DNA from: an uncultured Myxococcaceae bacterium
GTDB taxonomy: Bacteria > Myxococcota_A > Polyangia > Polyangiales > Ga0077539
Length of the DNA stretch: 56,073 nucleotides
Reading direction: 5' to 3'
Assembly (NCBI GenBank): GCA_945952225.1
Contig: CAMFHP010000045.1
Coordinates: forward strand, 1 to 56,073
Part shown: positions 17,361 through 28,156 of the stretch, in pieces
How positions within the stretch are numbered: the first letter of the stretch is position 1
Layout: each line of letters starts with the position of its first letter
Position numbers and translations under genes: made by a program
Notes under the pieces: generated by a model
Databases searched by the model: none
The model's input: the letters and a program-made list of their open reading frames with translations, nothing else
Told to the model about the DNA's origin: nothing

Positions 17361-18635
17361 TCAGCGCTGCAGTTCGCTCTTGAGCGCGAAGCCGCCCTCG
17401 ACCACCACGTCGTCGCCCGCGGCCACACCGCGCACGACCTCGACGCGATCGCCATCGCCCGCCCCGAGTTCGAGGAGCCGCGGCTCGTACTCGTCGCGTC
17501 CCGTCGCCACGAAGACCGCGGGCCGCCCTTCGAGCTGGAGCAACGCCGCGCGGGGCACGGTGGGCGCCTCGCGCACGGCCTCTCCCTGGGGCATGAGCCG
17601 CGCGGTCACGAACTGTCCGGGCCGCAGCAGCGAGGCCTCGTTGGCGACCTCCACGCGCACCCGCGCCGTGCGCGTCGACGGATCGACCACGGGATCGATG
17701 TGCTCGACGACACCGTGAAAGACCCGCCCGGGCCAGGTCTCGCAGACGATCTCCGCGCGGTCGCCGTCGTGCACGCGCGCGAGGTCGCGTTCGAACACAT
17801 CGAGCAGCACCCACAGCTCGCTCATGTCGCCGATGCGAAGCAGGGTGGTCGTCGGCTCGACGCTCTGCCCCACGACGCCCTGGCGCGAGAGCACCTCGCC
17901 CGCGATGGGCGCGCGCAGGGTCACACGACGCACGCTGCCGCCGCCCTGCATCGAGGGAAGTTCGCCCGGAGAGAGTCCCATCGCGAGGAGCCGCGCTTCG
18001 GCTCCGCGCGCCTCGGCCTGGAGCGCGTGGGCGTTGGCGCGCGCCTCGTCGAGCGCCTGCGCGGTGGTGAGCTGCTGGCTCATGAGCGAGGTCTCGCGGG
18101 CGAGCGTCTGCCGCGCGGCGATGAGCCGGGCCTGCGCCGAGAAGTACTGCGCGATGCCCTCACCGAGCTGCGCGCTCTCGACCTCGGCGAGCGCCTCGCC
18201 CGCACGCACCACATCGCCGGGGCGCACCCGGATGCCCGTCACACGACCCGAGATGCGCGCGCCCACTTCGGCCGTGCGCGTGGCGTCGAAATCCACGCTG
18301 CCTCCGAGCTGGAGCGCGGCGCTGATGCGCGTGGCACGCACCCGCTCCACACGGATCTGCGCGCGCTGCGCGAGCGATGGATCGAGGCGCACGCGCACGC
18401 GTTCTCCCGACGCAGCAGACGCGGGCGCAGGTGCGGACACGGGCGTGGGCGCGGAGCCTCCGACGCGACCGAGGGCCACGCCGACGCCGAGCGAGACGAG
18501 GCACGCGAGGGCTCCCAGCGCGAGCGTCGAGGCGCGTCGCGCGCGGGGCCCATGCTCGGGGAGCTGCGCGTCGGGAACGGTGGCGGCGGAGGGCGTGGGA
18601 GCGTCCATGGTGGGGGGTGCGTCCGGTCGGGTCAT
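17361..18635 (-). CDS. Efflux RND periplasmic adaptor (CusB/CzcB type)
   Basis: 424 aa membrane-fusion protein linking the pump to the outer-membrane channel. N-terminal cytoplasmic tail rich in Pro/Ala, one membrane anchor at about 40-57 (LALGALACLVSLGVGVAL), then the barrel-sandwich/lipoyl hybrid (RISGRVTGIRVRPGDVVRAGEALAEVES and RAPIAGEVLSRQGVVGQSV), an alpha-hairpin between them, and beta-barrel segments (ELWVLLDVFERDLARV). ATG overlaps the TGA of the outer-membrane component (ATGA), so translation is coupled. Confidence 0.93.
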   Translation of the reverse strand: MTRPDAPPTMDAPTPSAATVPDAQLPEHGPRARRASTLALGALACLVSLGVGVALGRVGGSAPTPVSAPAPASAASGERVRVRLDPSLAQRAQIRVERVRATRISAALQLGGSVDFDATRTAEVGARISGRVTGIRVRPGDVVRAGEALAEVESAQLGEGIAQYFSAQARLIAARQTLARETSLMSQQLTTAQALDEARANAHALQAEARGAEARLLAMGLSPGELPSMQGGGSVRRVTLRAPIAGEVLSRQGVVGQSVEPTTTLLRIGDMSELWVLLDVFERDLARVHDGDRAEIVCETWPGRVFHGVVEHIDPVVDPSTRTARVRVEVANEASLLRPGQFVTARLMPQGEAVREAPTVPRAALLQLEGRPAVFVATGRDEYEPRLLELGAGDGDRVEVVRGVAAGDDVVVEGGFALKSELQR

Positions 18636-19879
18636 CGGGGTTCGAGGGGTGTCGCGCGTTCGAGGTCGAGACGTGCGGACCATGCGGTGCGAAGCGCGTC
18701 GAGCGCGCGGGCGCGAAGCTGAAGGAGCTCACCGCGCGCCACGAGCACGCGGAAGTAGTCGAGCGCCCCGGCGGTGTGGGCGGCCTCGGTGGCGCGCACG
18801 AGGCGCTCGGCGGCGGGAATGGCGCGCGACTCCAACGCGTCGACCTCGGCGAGCGCGCGGTCGAGCGACTCCGCGGCGCGCACCACATCGCGAGCGGCCT
18901 GCGCACGGAGCAACGAGGCCGCAGTGCGCGAGGCGCGCGCGTCGGCATCGGCGAGGGCCACGTCGGCCTGCGCGCGTTGAAGCACCGGGAGCTCCCACCG
19001 CAGCGACGCGCCCACGGACGCACCGAGCTCCTGCGGCGCCGTGGCGACCTGTTGCGCTTCGAAGCCCACGACGAGCGGCGCAACCGCAGCCCGCACGGCG
19101 CGCGAGCCCGTGAGCCCGTGGCGCTCGGCGTCGTGGTCGAGGGCCGTCACATCGCGTCGCCGCTGCACCGCGCGCGCAAGCATCGTGTCGCGGGTGACGT
19201 CACCACCCGGCGCCTCGGGGCGCGCGACGGCATCGACCACCACGGCCTCCGCGGGCGCCAGGTCGAGCGCCGCACGAAACGCCGCGAGCGCCTCGACCTC
19301 ACGCAGCGCCGCCGTGGAGCGATCGGCCTCGGCCACGGCGGTCTCGCGCTCCGACAGGGCCACGTCGATGGCCGTCGCCGCGCCCGCATCGTGGCGCGCG
19401 CGCACGCGCCGCTCGGCCTCGCGCGCCGTGGAGAGCCGCTCGTCCTGCACGGCCACGAGGGCGCGCGCCAGGGCCAGCTCCACCCGCGCGCGTCGGGCCG
19501 CGGTCACGGCACGCAGCGTCGCATCGTCGAGGCGCGCACGGGCCGCCAGCACGCCCTGCTCGGCCTCGCGAGACCACACCCCGCGCACGCCGCTGAGCTC
19601 CAGCGGAAGGCCCACGGAGACGGCCGTCGTCCACGCGCCGAAGTCGGGCACACCGGGGAGGAACAACACCCCCACCGTGGGATTTCCAACGGGCGGTCGC
19701 GCCCCCGCCGCGCGCCCTGCCACCGCGCGATCGAGCTCGGCACGCGCTTCGCGAACGAGCGGCGCATGCTCGGCGGCCCGCGAGCGGGTGCGCGCGTCGG
19801 TCCACACGGCCTCCTGCGCGGCGCAGAGCGACGGAACGAGACAGAGCAGCGAGACGAAGTGCGCGGTTCGACGGAGCAT
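18632..19879 (-). CDS. TolC-like outer-membrane efflux channel protein
   Basis: 415 aa, outer membrane factor of the same efflux system. Signal peptide ending near CAAQ (residue 22). The sequence is dominated by long amphipathic helices rich in Ala, Arg and Glu, with the two-fold repeated layout of TolC/CzcC proteins (about 25-210 and 215-410); VGNPTVGVLF and LRWELPVLQRAQADVA mark the beta-strand/hairpin entries. First gene of the efflux operon; the gap to the GST gene upstream is 88 bp. No metal-responsive regulator gene is adjacent. Confidence 0.9.
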   Translation of the reverse strand: MLRRTAHFVSLLCLVPSLCAAQEAVWTDARTRSRAAEHAPLVREARAELDRAVAGRAAGARPPVGNPTVGVLFLPGVPDFGAWTTAVSVGLPLELSGVRGVWSREAEQGVLAARARLDDATLRAVTAARRARVELALARALVAVQDERLSTAREAERRVRARHDAGAATAIDVALSERETAVAEADRSTAALREVEALAAFRAALDLAPAEAVVVDAVARPEAPGGDVTRDTMLARAVQRRRDVTALDHDAERHGLTGSRAVRAAVAPLVVGFEAQQVATAPQELGASVGASLRWELPVLQRAQADVALADADARASRTAASLLRAQAARDVVRAAESLDRALAEVDALESRAIPAAERLVRATEAAHTAGALDYFRVLVARGELLQLRARALDALRTAWSARLDLERATPLEPR

Positions 19880-19967
19880 CGATCCCGCGAGATATCATGC
19901 TCGTCCCACGGTTCGTCGAGTGGGAGACATTGCGCCGCATCTGCGACGGCGATGTCTCTCCACCGGA

Positions 19968-20717
19968 TCAGCGATCGTGCGCGTAGACCTTCAGGGCCCA
20001 CCGCCCCGCGGGCGTGACCCGGAGTTCGTCGAGCACCTCGCGCAGCGCCGCCGGGGCTTCCTCCCGTCCGCCGAGCCACTTCGCGTAACCGTCGGGCAGC
20101 AGGGCCGGCGCGGCCAGCGTGCAGAACGTGAGGTCCGCGGCGCTGAAGCGTCCCCCCACGAGGTAGGGCCTTCCGTCGGCGAGCGCGGCGCTCACGTCGT
20201 CGAACACGGCTCGCACCTTCGCGAGGGAGCGCGCGGCCCCTTCCGCGTTCACGCGCATGGCCCGGCACATCACGAAGCGCGCGACGGGATACGCGACCGT
20301 GAGCGCGCGGAACTCCCACGGCGGCGCGTGCTTGCGCATGAGCGTGAGCGTGCGCTCGCGGTCGGGGAGCAGCAGGTGGTAGCCCCAGCGACGCGTGTGC
20401 GGACCGAGCTCATCGTCGAAGCGAGACTCCCAGCGCGCGACCTCGTCGCCGACGGGTCGCTCCTCGGGAAAGAGCTTCTGCGCAGGGCCGACGCGCGCAT
20501 CGCACCACCGGAGGATCTCCGTCGAGTCGGCGATCACGCCCTCGTCGGTGACCAGCACGGGCACGGTGCGCCGCCCGCCTGCGCGAATGACGGCGCGCGC
20601 GTGAAAGAACGGGAGGTGCTTCTCCTCGTCGTACGCGACACCCGCGCGATCGAGGGCCCAGCGGGCCTTCTCGCAGTAGTGACTGAAGGGGATCGTGACG
20701 AGGCGCGGTCGGGCCAT
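19968..20717 (-). CDS. Glutathione S-transferase family protein
   Basis: 249 aa. Thioredoxin-like N-terminal domain: LVTIPFSHYCEKARWALDRAG has the catalytic/binding SxYCxKAR segment, and RRTVPVLVTDEGVIADSTEILRWCD has the cis-Pro and the glutathione-binding DSTEI. The all-helical C-terminal domain includes YLVGGRFSAADLTFCTLAAP, the N-capping box of GSTs. ATG at 20717 leaves 16 bp to the upstream dnaJ stop, so it is likely the last gene of the heat-shock operon, a sensible place for a stress detoxification enzyme. Confidence 0.88.
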   Translation of the reverse strand: MARPRLVTIPFSHYCEKARWALDRAGVAYDEEKHLPFFHARAVIRAGGRRTVPVLVTDEGVIADSTEILRWCDARVGPAQKLFPEERPVGDEVARWESRFDDELGPHTRRWGYHLLLPDRERTLTLMRKHAPPWEFRALTVAYPVARFVMCRAMRVNAEGAARSLAKVRAVFDDVSAALADGRPYLVGGRFSAADLTFCTLAAPALLPDGYAKWLGGREEAPAALREVLDELRVTPAGRWALKVYAHDR

Positions 20718-20733
20718 GAGGGCCGCGACGCTA

Positions 20734-21840
20734 TCACTCCGCGGGCTTCTCACCGAACGCGTGCGCGAGCTCGACGAGGAGCTTCTTCTGCGCCGCGTTG
20801 ACCTTCTTCGGCACCTCAACGCGCACGACGCCCACGAGGTTTCCGCGGCCCGTTCCATCGACGTACGGCACGCCGAGGTTGCGCACGGTGACCGCGGTGT
20901 TGGGCTGCGTGCCCGGCGCGATGTCGAAGCGCACCGGCGAGTCGTCGAGGTTCTTGATCTCCACGCTCCCCCCGAGCGCCGCCGTCGTGAACGACACGGG
21001 AACCTCGGTGACGAGATCCTGCCCGTGGCGCTCGAACTGCTCGTTGGGCGCGACCTCGATCACCACGAGCAGGTTGCCCGGCGGTCCACCGTTCACGCCC
21101 GCATCGCCGTGCCCCGGAACGCGGATCGCCTGGCCGTGATCGATGCCCGCGGGGATCGACACCTTGACCTTCTTCTCCGCGCGCACTTCCCCGCGTCCAC
21201 GACAGTCCTTGCAGGGCTTGCCGATCACCTGCCCGCTGCCGCCGCAGTCGCTGCACGGCATCGACACCATGAAGCCCATGCCGCCGTGCGCGACCTGCCC
21301 GCGCCCCTTGCAGGTGCCGCACGCGACGGGCGCGCTGCCCTTCTCGGCGCCGCTCCCCTCGCAGCCCGTGCACACCGCGGCGTAGACCACGTTCACATCG
21401 CGCTTCACGCCGTACACGGCATCGCGCAGCGTGAGCTGCACCTGCGTGCGCAGCTCGCGCCCCTGCATCGGACGCTTCGACTGGGCCCCGCCGCGTCCGC
21501 CGCCACCGCCGCCACGACGCCCACCGCCCTGCGCGAAGCCGCCGCCGAAGAACTCGGAGAAGAGGTCTTGAAACTGACCGAAGATGTCTTCGGGCGGCGT
21601 GAAGCCCTGGTTCTCAAGGCCCGCGTGACCGTAGTTGTCGTAGAGCTTCCGCTTGTTCGCGTCGGAGAGAACCTCGTAGGCCTCGCCCGCCTCTTTGAAC
21701 TTCGCTTCGGCCTCGGGATTGTCGGGGTTCTTGTCGGGGTGATACTTCAGCGCGAGGGCGCGGAAGGCCTTCTTCACCTCATCGGGCGTCGCACTCTTCT
21801 TGACCCCGAGAACCTCGTAGTAATCCCGCTTGGCTGACAT
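20734..21840 (-). CDS. dnaJ: Chaperone protein DnaJ (first copy)
   Basis: 368 aa type I Hsp40. J domain with HPD at 34-36 (YHPDKNPDN), Gly/Phe-rich linker (about 75-120), four intact CxxCxGxG zinc repeats ([32 protein letters not shown]) and the two C-terminal substrate-binding beta domains ([18 protein letters not shown]). It stimulates the DnaK ATPase and delivers unfolded clients. It follows a second full-length DnaJ by 75 bp; both are intact, so this is a true paralogue pair. Confidence 0.94.
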   Translation of the reverse strand: MSAKRDYYEVLGVKKSATPDEVKKAFRALALKYHPDKNPDNPEAEAKFKEAGEAYEVLSDANKRKLYDNYGHAGLENQGFTPPEDIFGQFQDLFSEFFGGGFAQGGGRRGGGGGGRGGAQSKRPMQGRELRTQVQLTLRDAVYGVKRDVNVVYAAVCTGCEGSGAEKGSAPVACGTCKGRGQVAHGGMGFMVSMPCSDCGGSGQVIGKPCKDCRGRGEVRAEKKVKVSIPAGIDHGQAIRVPGHGDAGVNGGPPGNLLVVIEVAPNEQFERHGQDLVTEVPVSFTTAALGGSVEIKNLDDSPVRFDIAPGTQPNTAVTVRNLGVPYVDGTGRGNLVGVVRVEVPKKVNAAQKKLLVELAHAFGEKPAE

Positions 21841-21915
21841 GGTTTGGCGGGCGCGAAGCTAAACCGCGCGGCTTCCAAGTCAACAACCGCGCGCACGCCG
21901 CGCCGCAATTGTCGT

Positions 21916-23022
21916 TCAGTCGAAGAGGCCCTTGAGCTTCTCGAGGAAGGTGCGCCGCTGCGGGTGCGTGTCTTCGCCCATCGTGGCCGCGAGCTGCTCG
22001 ACGAGCGCGCGCTGCTCCGCGGTGATCTCCGTGGGCACTTCGAGCTGAATGGTCACGATCTGATCGCCGCGCCCGTAGCCGCCGAAGCGGGGCATCCCCT
22101 TGCCGCGAAGTCGCAGCGCGTGGCCCGGCTGCGTGCCCGCGGGAATGCGCATCCGCACGCGCCCATCGAGCGTCGGCACGTCGAGCTGCGCGCCCAGCAC
22201 GGCCTGCGGAAAGCTCACCGGAATGGTGCAATGCAGGTCGCTCTCCTGGCGCTTGAAGAGCGGGTGCTCGGCGATCTTCACCGTGATCTGCAGGTCGCCC
22301 GAGGGAGCCCCGTTGGCGGGCGCCTCGCCGTAGCCCGCGACGGTGCGCGTGGTGCCGTCTTCGATGCCCGCGGGGAGCGTCACGCTGAGCTTCTCGGTGC
22401 GCGTCGCGATGCCCGTGCCCGAGCACTTCGCGCACGGCACGCGGGGGATGGTCCCCTTGCCCGCGCAGCGTCCGCAGGGACGCGAGAGGCGGAAGAAGCC
22501 CTGCTGAAAGCGCACCTCGCCGCGGCCCTGACACGCGGGACACGGATCGACGGGCGAGCCCACGTCGGCGCCGCGGCCCTGGCACTGATCACACGGCGCG
22601 GGCCGGTCGAACTCGATGATCTTCTCGGCGCCCTTCGCGGCGTCTTCGAGCGAGATCGAGAGCTCGACCTGGATGTCTCTCCCGCCCTGGCGACGCCGCC
22701 CGCCGATGCCGCCGAAGCCCCCGATGCCTCCGAGAAAATCTCCCATGAGGTCTTGAAAGAGGTCTTCGAAGTTCACATCGGGCCCGCCGGGCGTGCCGGG
22801 AGAGCCTCCGGGCGCGCGGCCCATGCGGTCGTAGTACGCGCGGCGATCGGGGTCGGAGAGCACCGAGTAGGCCTCGTTGATCTCCTTGAACTTCGCCTCT
22901 GCGGTCGCGTCGTTGGGATTGCGATCGGGGTGGTACTTCAGCGCCATCTTGCGGAACGCTGACTTGAGCTCATCGGGCGTGGCGCTCTTCTGTACGCCGA
23001 GCAGTTCGTAGTAGTCCGCCAT
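21916..23022 (-). CDS. dnaJ: Chaperone protein DnaJ (second copy, directly after dnaK)
   Basis: 368 aa type I Hsp40: J domain with HPD at 31-33, Gly-rich linker with GGIGGFGGIGGRRRQGG, four complete zinc motifs (CDQCQGRG, CPACQGRG, CGRCAGKG, CAKCSGTG), then TLPAGIEDGTTRTVAGYGEAP in the C-terminal domain. It differs clearly from the neighbouring DnaJ throughout, so the duplication is old. ATG at 23022 gives the usual MADYYELLGV start. It is 58 bp after the dnaK stop and is probably the canonical partner in the operon. Confidence 0.94.
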   Translation of the reverse strand: MADYYELLGVQKSATPDELKSAFRKMALKYHPDRNPNDATAEAKFKEINEAYSVLSDPDRRAYYDRMGRAPGGSPGTPGGPDVNFEDLFQDLMGDFLGGIGGFGGIGGRRRQGGRDIQVELSISLEDAAKGAEKIIEFDRPAPCDQCQGRGADVGSPVDPCPACQGRGEVRFQQGFFRLSRPCGRCAGKGTIPRVPCAKCSGTGIATRTEKLSVTLPAGIEDGTTRTVAGYGEAPANGAPSGDLQITVKIAEHPLFKRQESDLHCTIPVSFPQAVLGAQLDVPTLDGRVRMRIPAGTQPGHALRLRGKGMPRFGGYGRGDQIVTIQLEVPTEITAEQRALVEQLAATMGEDTHPQRRTFLEKLKGLFD

Positions 23023-23080
23023 GGGCGCGCGGACGTTACGTCTGCGATCCGTGCGCCGCAAGGCTACACGGCGCGCGCGA

Positions 23081-24901
<1,821 letters not shown>

Positions 24902-24975
24902 GTCGGTCGTGCTCGCGGGGGTGCGTGAGAGAAGCGGAGAGGTGCGTGAACGCTGATGGAGGCGCGCGACGCGCG

Positions 24976-25563
24976 TCAGTTGCTCGCGTCGGCGGGAGGC
25001 TCGGCGGGCGCCGCGGGCGCGCCCTTCGACACGGCCACCATCGCGGGGCGGAGCAGGCGCTCGCCGAACTGGTAGCCCGCGACGAGCTCCTGCGCGACGG
25101 TGCCCGCGGCGTGCTCGGCGCTCTCGACCTGCGCGATGGCCTCGTGCACGTTGGGATCGAAGGCAGAGCCCACCGCGGCGACGCGCTTGGCGCCGATGCG
25201 ACCGAGGGTGTCTTCGAAGAGCTTCAGCACCATCTGCACGCCCTTCGCGATGGCCGCGACGTCGGCGTCGGGACGCATCGAGCTCGACGCGCGCTCGAGG
25301 TTGTCGAACACGGGGAGGAGCTCGCGGAGCACGTCTTCCTTGCCGCGGCGATACTCGTCCTGCTTCTCGCGGGTGGTGCGCTTCCGGTAGTTGTCGAAGT
25401 CGGCGAGGGTGCGAAGGAGCTGCTCCTTGAGCTTGTCGCGCTCGGCCTGCGCAGCGGCGACGGCGTCGGGCGCGGCGGCCTCGGTGGCCTGCGCGGTCGC
25501 GGGGGTCTCCGCGGTGGCAGCGGGCTCGGCGGCGTTCGGGGCGTTGGTCTCGGGGTCGCTCAT
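24976..25563 (-). CDS. grpE: Nucleotide exchange factor GrpE
   Basis: 195 aa. Ala/Glu/Thr-rich disordered N-terminus (1-35), a coiled coil containing LLRTLADFDNYRKRTTREKQDEYRRGKEDVLRELLPV split by the family pattern, then the compact beta domain with FDPNVHEAIAQVES and GYQFGERLLRPAMVAVSKG, which are GrpE hallmarks. It releases ADP from DnaK. First gene of the heat-shock operon; the 235-bp region upstream must hold its promoter. No CIRCE inverted repeat was seen there. Confidence 0.95.
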   Translation of the reverse strand: MSDPETNAPNAAEPAATAETPATAQATEAAAPDAVAAAQAERDKLKEQLLRTLADFDNYRKRTTREKQDEYRRGKEDVLRELLPVFDNLERASSSMRPDADVAAIAKGVQMVLKLFEDTLGRIGAKRVAAVGSAFDPNVHEAIAQVESAEHAAGTVAQELVAGYQFGERLLRPAMVAVSKGAPAAPAEPPADASN

Positions 25564-25637
25564 GGCTCTTGTGACTTCTCGTTTCGGGGACCGGTGATTC
25601 GCGTCGCGGCAGCACGTCGGCGCCGCGGCGGGCTGCG

Positions 25638-25667
25638 ATTCTATGGCAGAGACCCGCACGAAACGAA
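25638..25667 (-). promoter_or_regulatory. Weak candidate promoter of the grpE-dnaK operon
   Basis: On the minus strand TTCGTT (25667-25662), 18-bp spacer, TAGAAT (25643-25638), 75 bases before the grpE ATG. The -10 element is good and the -35 poor, which might reflect a sigma-32-type or activated promoter. No CIRCE operator is visible. Confidence 0.28.
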
Positions 25668-25798
25668 AGACGGATTTGGCCCACCCACGGGCGTGAGCCG
25701 TGTCGCGGATTCGTCTTGCTGGAAGGGGTTTTGTGCGGGTGCCGCGACGGGGACACGCGCCGCTGCGCAGTCCCCTCCGTCGCGGTGAGAACGAGGTG

Positions 25799-26806
25799 TC
25801 AGCGCGCGCTGCGAACGCGGTTGATGAACGCCGCGTCGGCGATGCGACCGGTGAGGCGCGTGCGGGCGCGTTCGAAGAGCGAGTTCCACGCGCCGGTGTC
25901 GGTGACGGGCACGACGGTGATGCCGCGCGTCGCCATCGAGCGGATGGCCGCGGTCTCATCGCGACGCAGGTTCTGGATGAGCAGCTGGTGGAACTGCCCC
26001 GCGGTCTCGCGCAGCACGGCCTGCTGATCCGCCGGGAGCGAGTTGACGGCGGTGTTGCTGAACACCGTCGCGCCCACGACCACGGCCGCGTTGAGGTCGG
26101 TCATGTGCGTGACCCGCTGCGCCCACTGGAGCGAGATGGCAGCGACCGGCGACGTGAAGAACGAGTCGACACGGTTGGTCTGGAGCGCCGTGAGCACCTC
26201 GGGGATCTGCAGCGGCACCGTGGTGACGTTCGCCTCGGAGAACACCGCGGGCATCACCGAGTCGTCGCGCCAGACGTAGGGGTGAAGCGCGCGCATCTCC
26301 GCGGGCGAGGTGATGGGCGACCGCGAGAAGAGGCGGCTCATGCCCACGTCGGCCCAGCCCATGAAGGCGAAGCCCGCCGTGGTGAACGCGGTGTTGATGT
26401 CGTTCTGCGTGGCGGCGCGCGCGCGATCGAGCTGCGCGTACGACGAGAACATGCCGGGCATCTGGAACACGATCGCCGGGCGGTGGATCTGCGAGAGGCC
26501 CACCGCGGTCACCGCCGCGCCGTCGAGGCGCCCGTTGCGGATCTTGCGGATCACCTCGGACTCGTCGCCCTGCACGCCGCCCGCGAAGATGCGGAGCTGC
26601 AGAGACTTGTTCGTGCGGCGACGGAGCTCGCGGTTCCACGCCTCGAGCACGCGGTGCCAGGTGGAGCCCGCGGGGGCGAGCGTCGCGACCGAGAGCGTGC
26701 GGGCGGCGGCCGCGGGGGCCTCCTGCGCGTCGGCGCCGCGCGCAGCGAGCAGCGCGGCCGGGAGGCCCGTGAGCAGAGCGAGCAGTGCAAAGCGGGTGCG
26801 CTTCAT
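25799..26806 (-). CDS. TRAP transporter solute-binding protein, DctP family
   Basis: 335 aa periplasmic receptor of a TRAP transporter. Signal peptide about 1-27 (ends GADAQ). The mature part begins RTLSVATLAPAGSTWHRVLEAWNREL, the usual DctP opening, and includes LRIFAGGVQGDESEVIRKIRNGRLDGAAV, FSEANVTTVPLQIPEVLTALQTNRVDSFFTSP, typical of the ligand-clamping region. Substrate unknown; DctP receptors bind organic acids among others. It follows the TatT-type gene by 75 bp. The DctQ and DctM membrane subunits are not next to it. Confidence 0.92.
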   Translation of the reverse strand: MKRTRFALLALLTGLPAALLAARGADAQEAPAAAARTLSVATLAPAGSTWHRVLEAWNRELRRRTNKSLQLRIFAGGVQGDESEVIRKIRNGRLDGAAVTAVGLSQIHRPAIVFQMPGMFSSYAQLDRARAATQNDINTAFTTAGFAFMGWADVGMSRLFSRSPITSPAEMRALHPYVWRDDSVMPAVFSEANVTTVPLQIPEVLTALQTNRVDSFFTSPVAAISLQWAQRVTHMTDLNAAVVVGATVFSNTAVNSLPADQQAVLRETAGQFHQLLIQNLRRDETAAIRSMATRGITVVPVTDTGAWNSLFERARTRLTGRIADAAFINRVRSAR

Positions 26807-26881
26807 GGTGGGTGGTGTTCTCCGTGAACGGGGATGTGGATGCGAATCAGCGGACGGGCGATCGACGCGCGCGGGGGGCGC

Positions 26882-27892
26882 TCAATTCGCGGGGGCCGCG
26901 GCGGGCGCCTCGCCACCCGACGACTCGGCGGCGGGCGCGGCGGCCTCTCCACCCGACGAACCCGACGCGGGCTCCTCGGGTCCGAAGAGGTCATCGATCT
27001 GCGCGAGGTAACGACGCGCGCGACGCTTCGCGATCTGGTTCGCGAGGCGCTGCTCGGGCATCACGTCGCCCGCGTTGATGACCTCTTCGAGCAGGCTGCG
27101 GTAGAGCGCGCGGTCCTGCACCATCACGGCGTAGAAGCGCGCCTCCATCACGAGGTACGTGAGAAAGTGGCGGTTCGTCGCGTTGATGGCCGCCTCGAAC
27201 TCGCGGCGCGCCTCGGCGGGCTGGCCACCGAGCGACTCCGACGCGCGGGCGTAGTAGCCCGCCATGGCGGCGTGCGGTGCGTAGTTGTTGTAGCTGGGGT
27301 CGAGCTGCATCGCGCGCTCGAAGCACGCGATCGCGAAGGGCAGGTCGGCGAGCGCGTCGGGGTTGTCTTTGTTGAGGTTGATGTATCGGGCGAGCGCGTA
27401 GCCGGTCCAGAAGAGGATACCCGTCTGCTCGTCGTCGTCGAAGCGCTGGAGGTACGAGCGCCACGCGTCGATGCCGCCGCGGTAGGCCGCGCGCGCGCCG
27501 CCGTTGCCGTCCTCTTCGAGGGTCATGGTGTCGAAGCCGATCTCGCGCGCCCGCTGGTACGCGAGCGAGGCCCGCGTGCGGTAGTGCTCGATGCGCGCCT
27601 CGTCGTCGTCGACCTCGGCCTGCTCCATGCGCTCTTCGAGGAAGCCGTAGCCGTACGAGCCGTACGTGCGGAGAAGGTTCACGCGCAGCGGCACGCTGTC
27701 GGGCAGCACCAGCGCGAGTCCCTCGCTCTGCGCGATGGAGTACGGAATCGCCTCCTCGGCCAGGTAGGGATCCGCGAAGGTCTGCACCGCAGGCGACGCG
27801 CGCCCCATGATGCGAACCGTGGAGTTCGCCGCGAGACGCTCCATGCACCCGACCTGGCCGACGAGCACCGTCGCGGCCAGGAGCCCCTTCAT
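26882..27892 (-). CDS. TRAP transporter TatT-type TPR lipoprotein
   Basis: 336 aa. Short signal and lipobox-like end VGQVGC (Cys16; Gln at -3 is atypical). The rest is helical with TPR-like character: FWTGYALARYINLNKDNPDALADLPFAIACFERAMQLDPSYNNYAPHAAMAGYYARA, and a C-terminal Gly/Ala/Pro tail. This layout and the partnership with DctP match the TatT (TRAP-associated TPR) family, defined by TP0956 of Treponema, which forms trimers that bind the receptor. Start: ATG 27892 is preceded by GGAG at 7 bases and sits downstream of a good promoter; ATGs at 27898 and 27907 are possible. Confidence 0.85.
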   Translation of the reverse strand: MKGLLAATVLVGQVGCMERLAANSTVRIMGRASPAVQTFADPYLAEEAIPYSIAQSEGLALVLPDSVPLRVNLLRTYGSYGYGFLEERMEQAEVDDDEARIEHYRTRASLAYQRAREIGFDTMTLEEDGNGGARAAYRGGIDAWRSYLQRFDDDEQTGILFWTGYALARYINLNKDNPDALADLPFAIACFERAMQLDPSYNNYAPHAAMAGYYARASESLGGQPAEARREFEAAINATNRHFLTYLVMEARFYAVMVQDRALYRSLLEEVINAGDVMPEQRLANQIAKRRARRYLAQIDDLFGPEEPASGSSGGEAAAPAAESSGGEAPAAAPAN

Positions 27893-27916
27893 CACCATGC
27901 TCCGCATAAGCCGGTT

Positions 27917-27946
27917 TGCGTAGACGACACGATGCCCCAGTGTCAA
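27917..27946 (-). promoter_or_regulatory. Candidate sigma-70 promoter of the tatT-dctP operon
   Basis: On the minus strand a perfect TTGACA (27946-27941), 18-bp spacer, TACGCA (27922-27917). Transcription would begin near 27910, about 18 bases before the ATG at 27892, which supports that start over the upstream ones. Confidence 0.5.
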
Positions 27947-28156
27947 CGCAGAAGCCTCGACGCGGCACATGACGCAACGTGGTAGTTCCGCGGGTTTTCA
28001 AGGCCTGTCGGGGCCTCCACCGGCTCCGTCGTCGCGCGCGTGGTGCTGTGCGCGCGCATCGTCCATCGGGCCATGGTGCGCGCCTCACCGATCACGTCTT
28101 CACGCGACGACCGCAGGCGACCGCGGGGCCATCTCGCTGTGATACTCCTCGCCACG

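Noticed and set aside
15462-18722. 1086-residue open frame on the plus strand opposite the efflux genes
   Set aside because: Antisense frame created by high GC at third positions; His/Arg-rich with no domain, while the minus strand encodes complete CzcA and CzcB proteins.
25564-25798. Search for a CIRCE operator before grpE
   Set aside because: No 9-bp inverted repeat with the CIRCE pattern was found, so HrcA control is not claimed.
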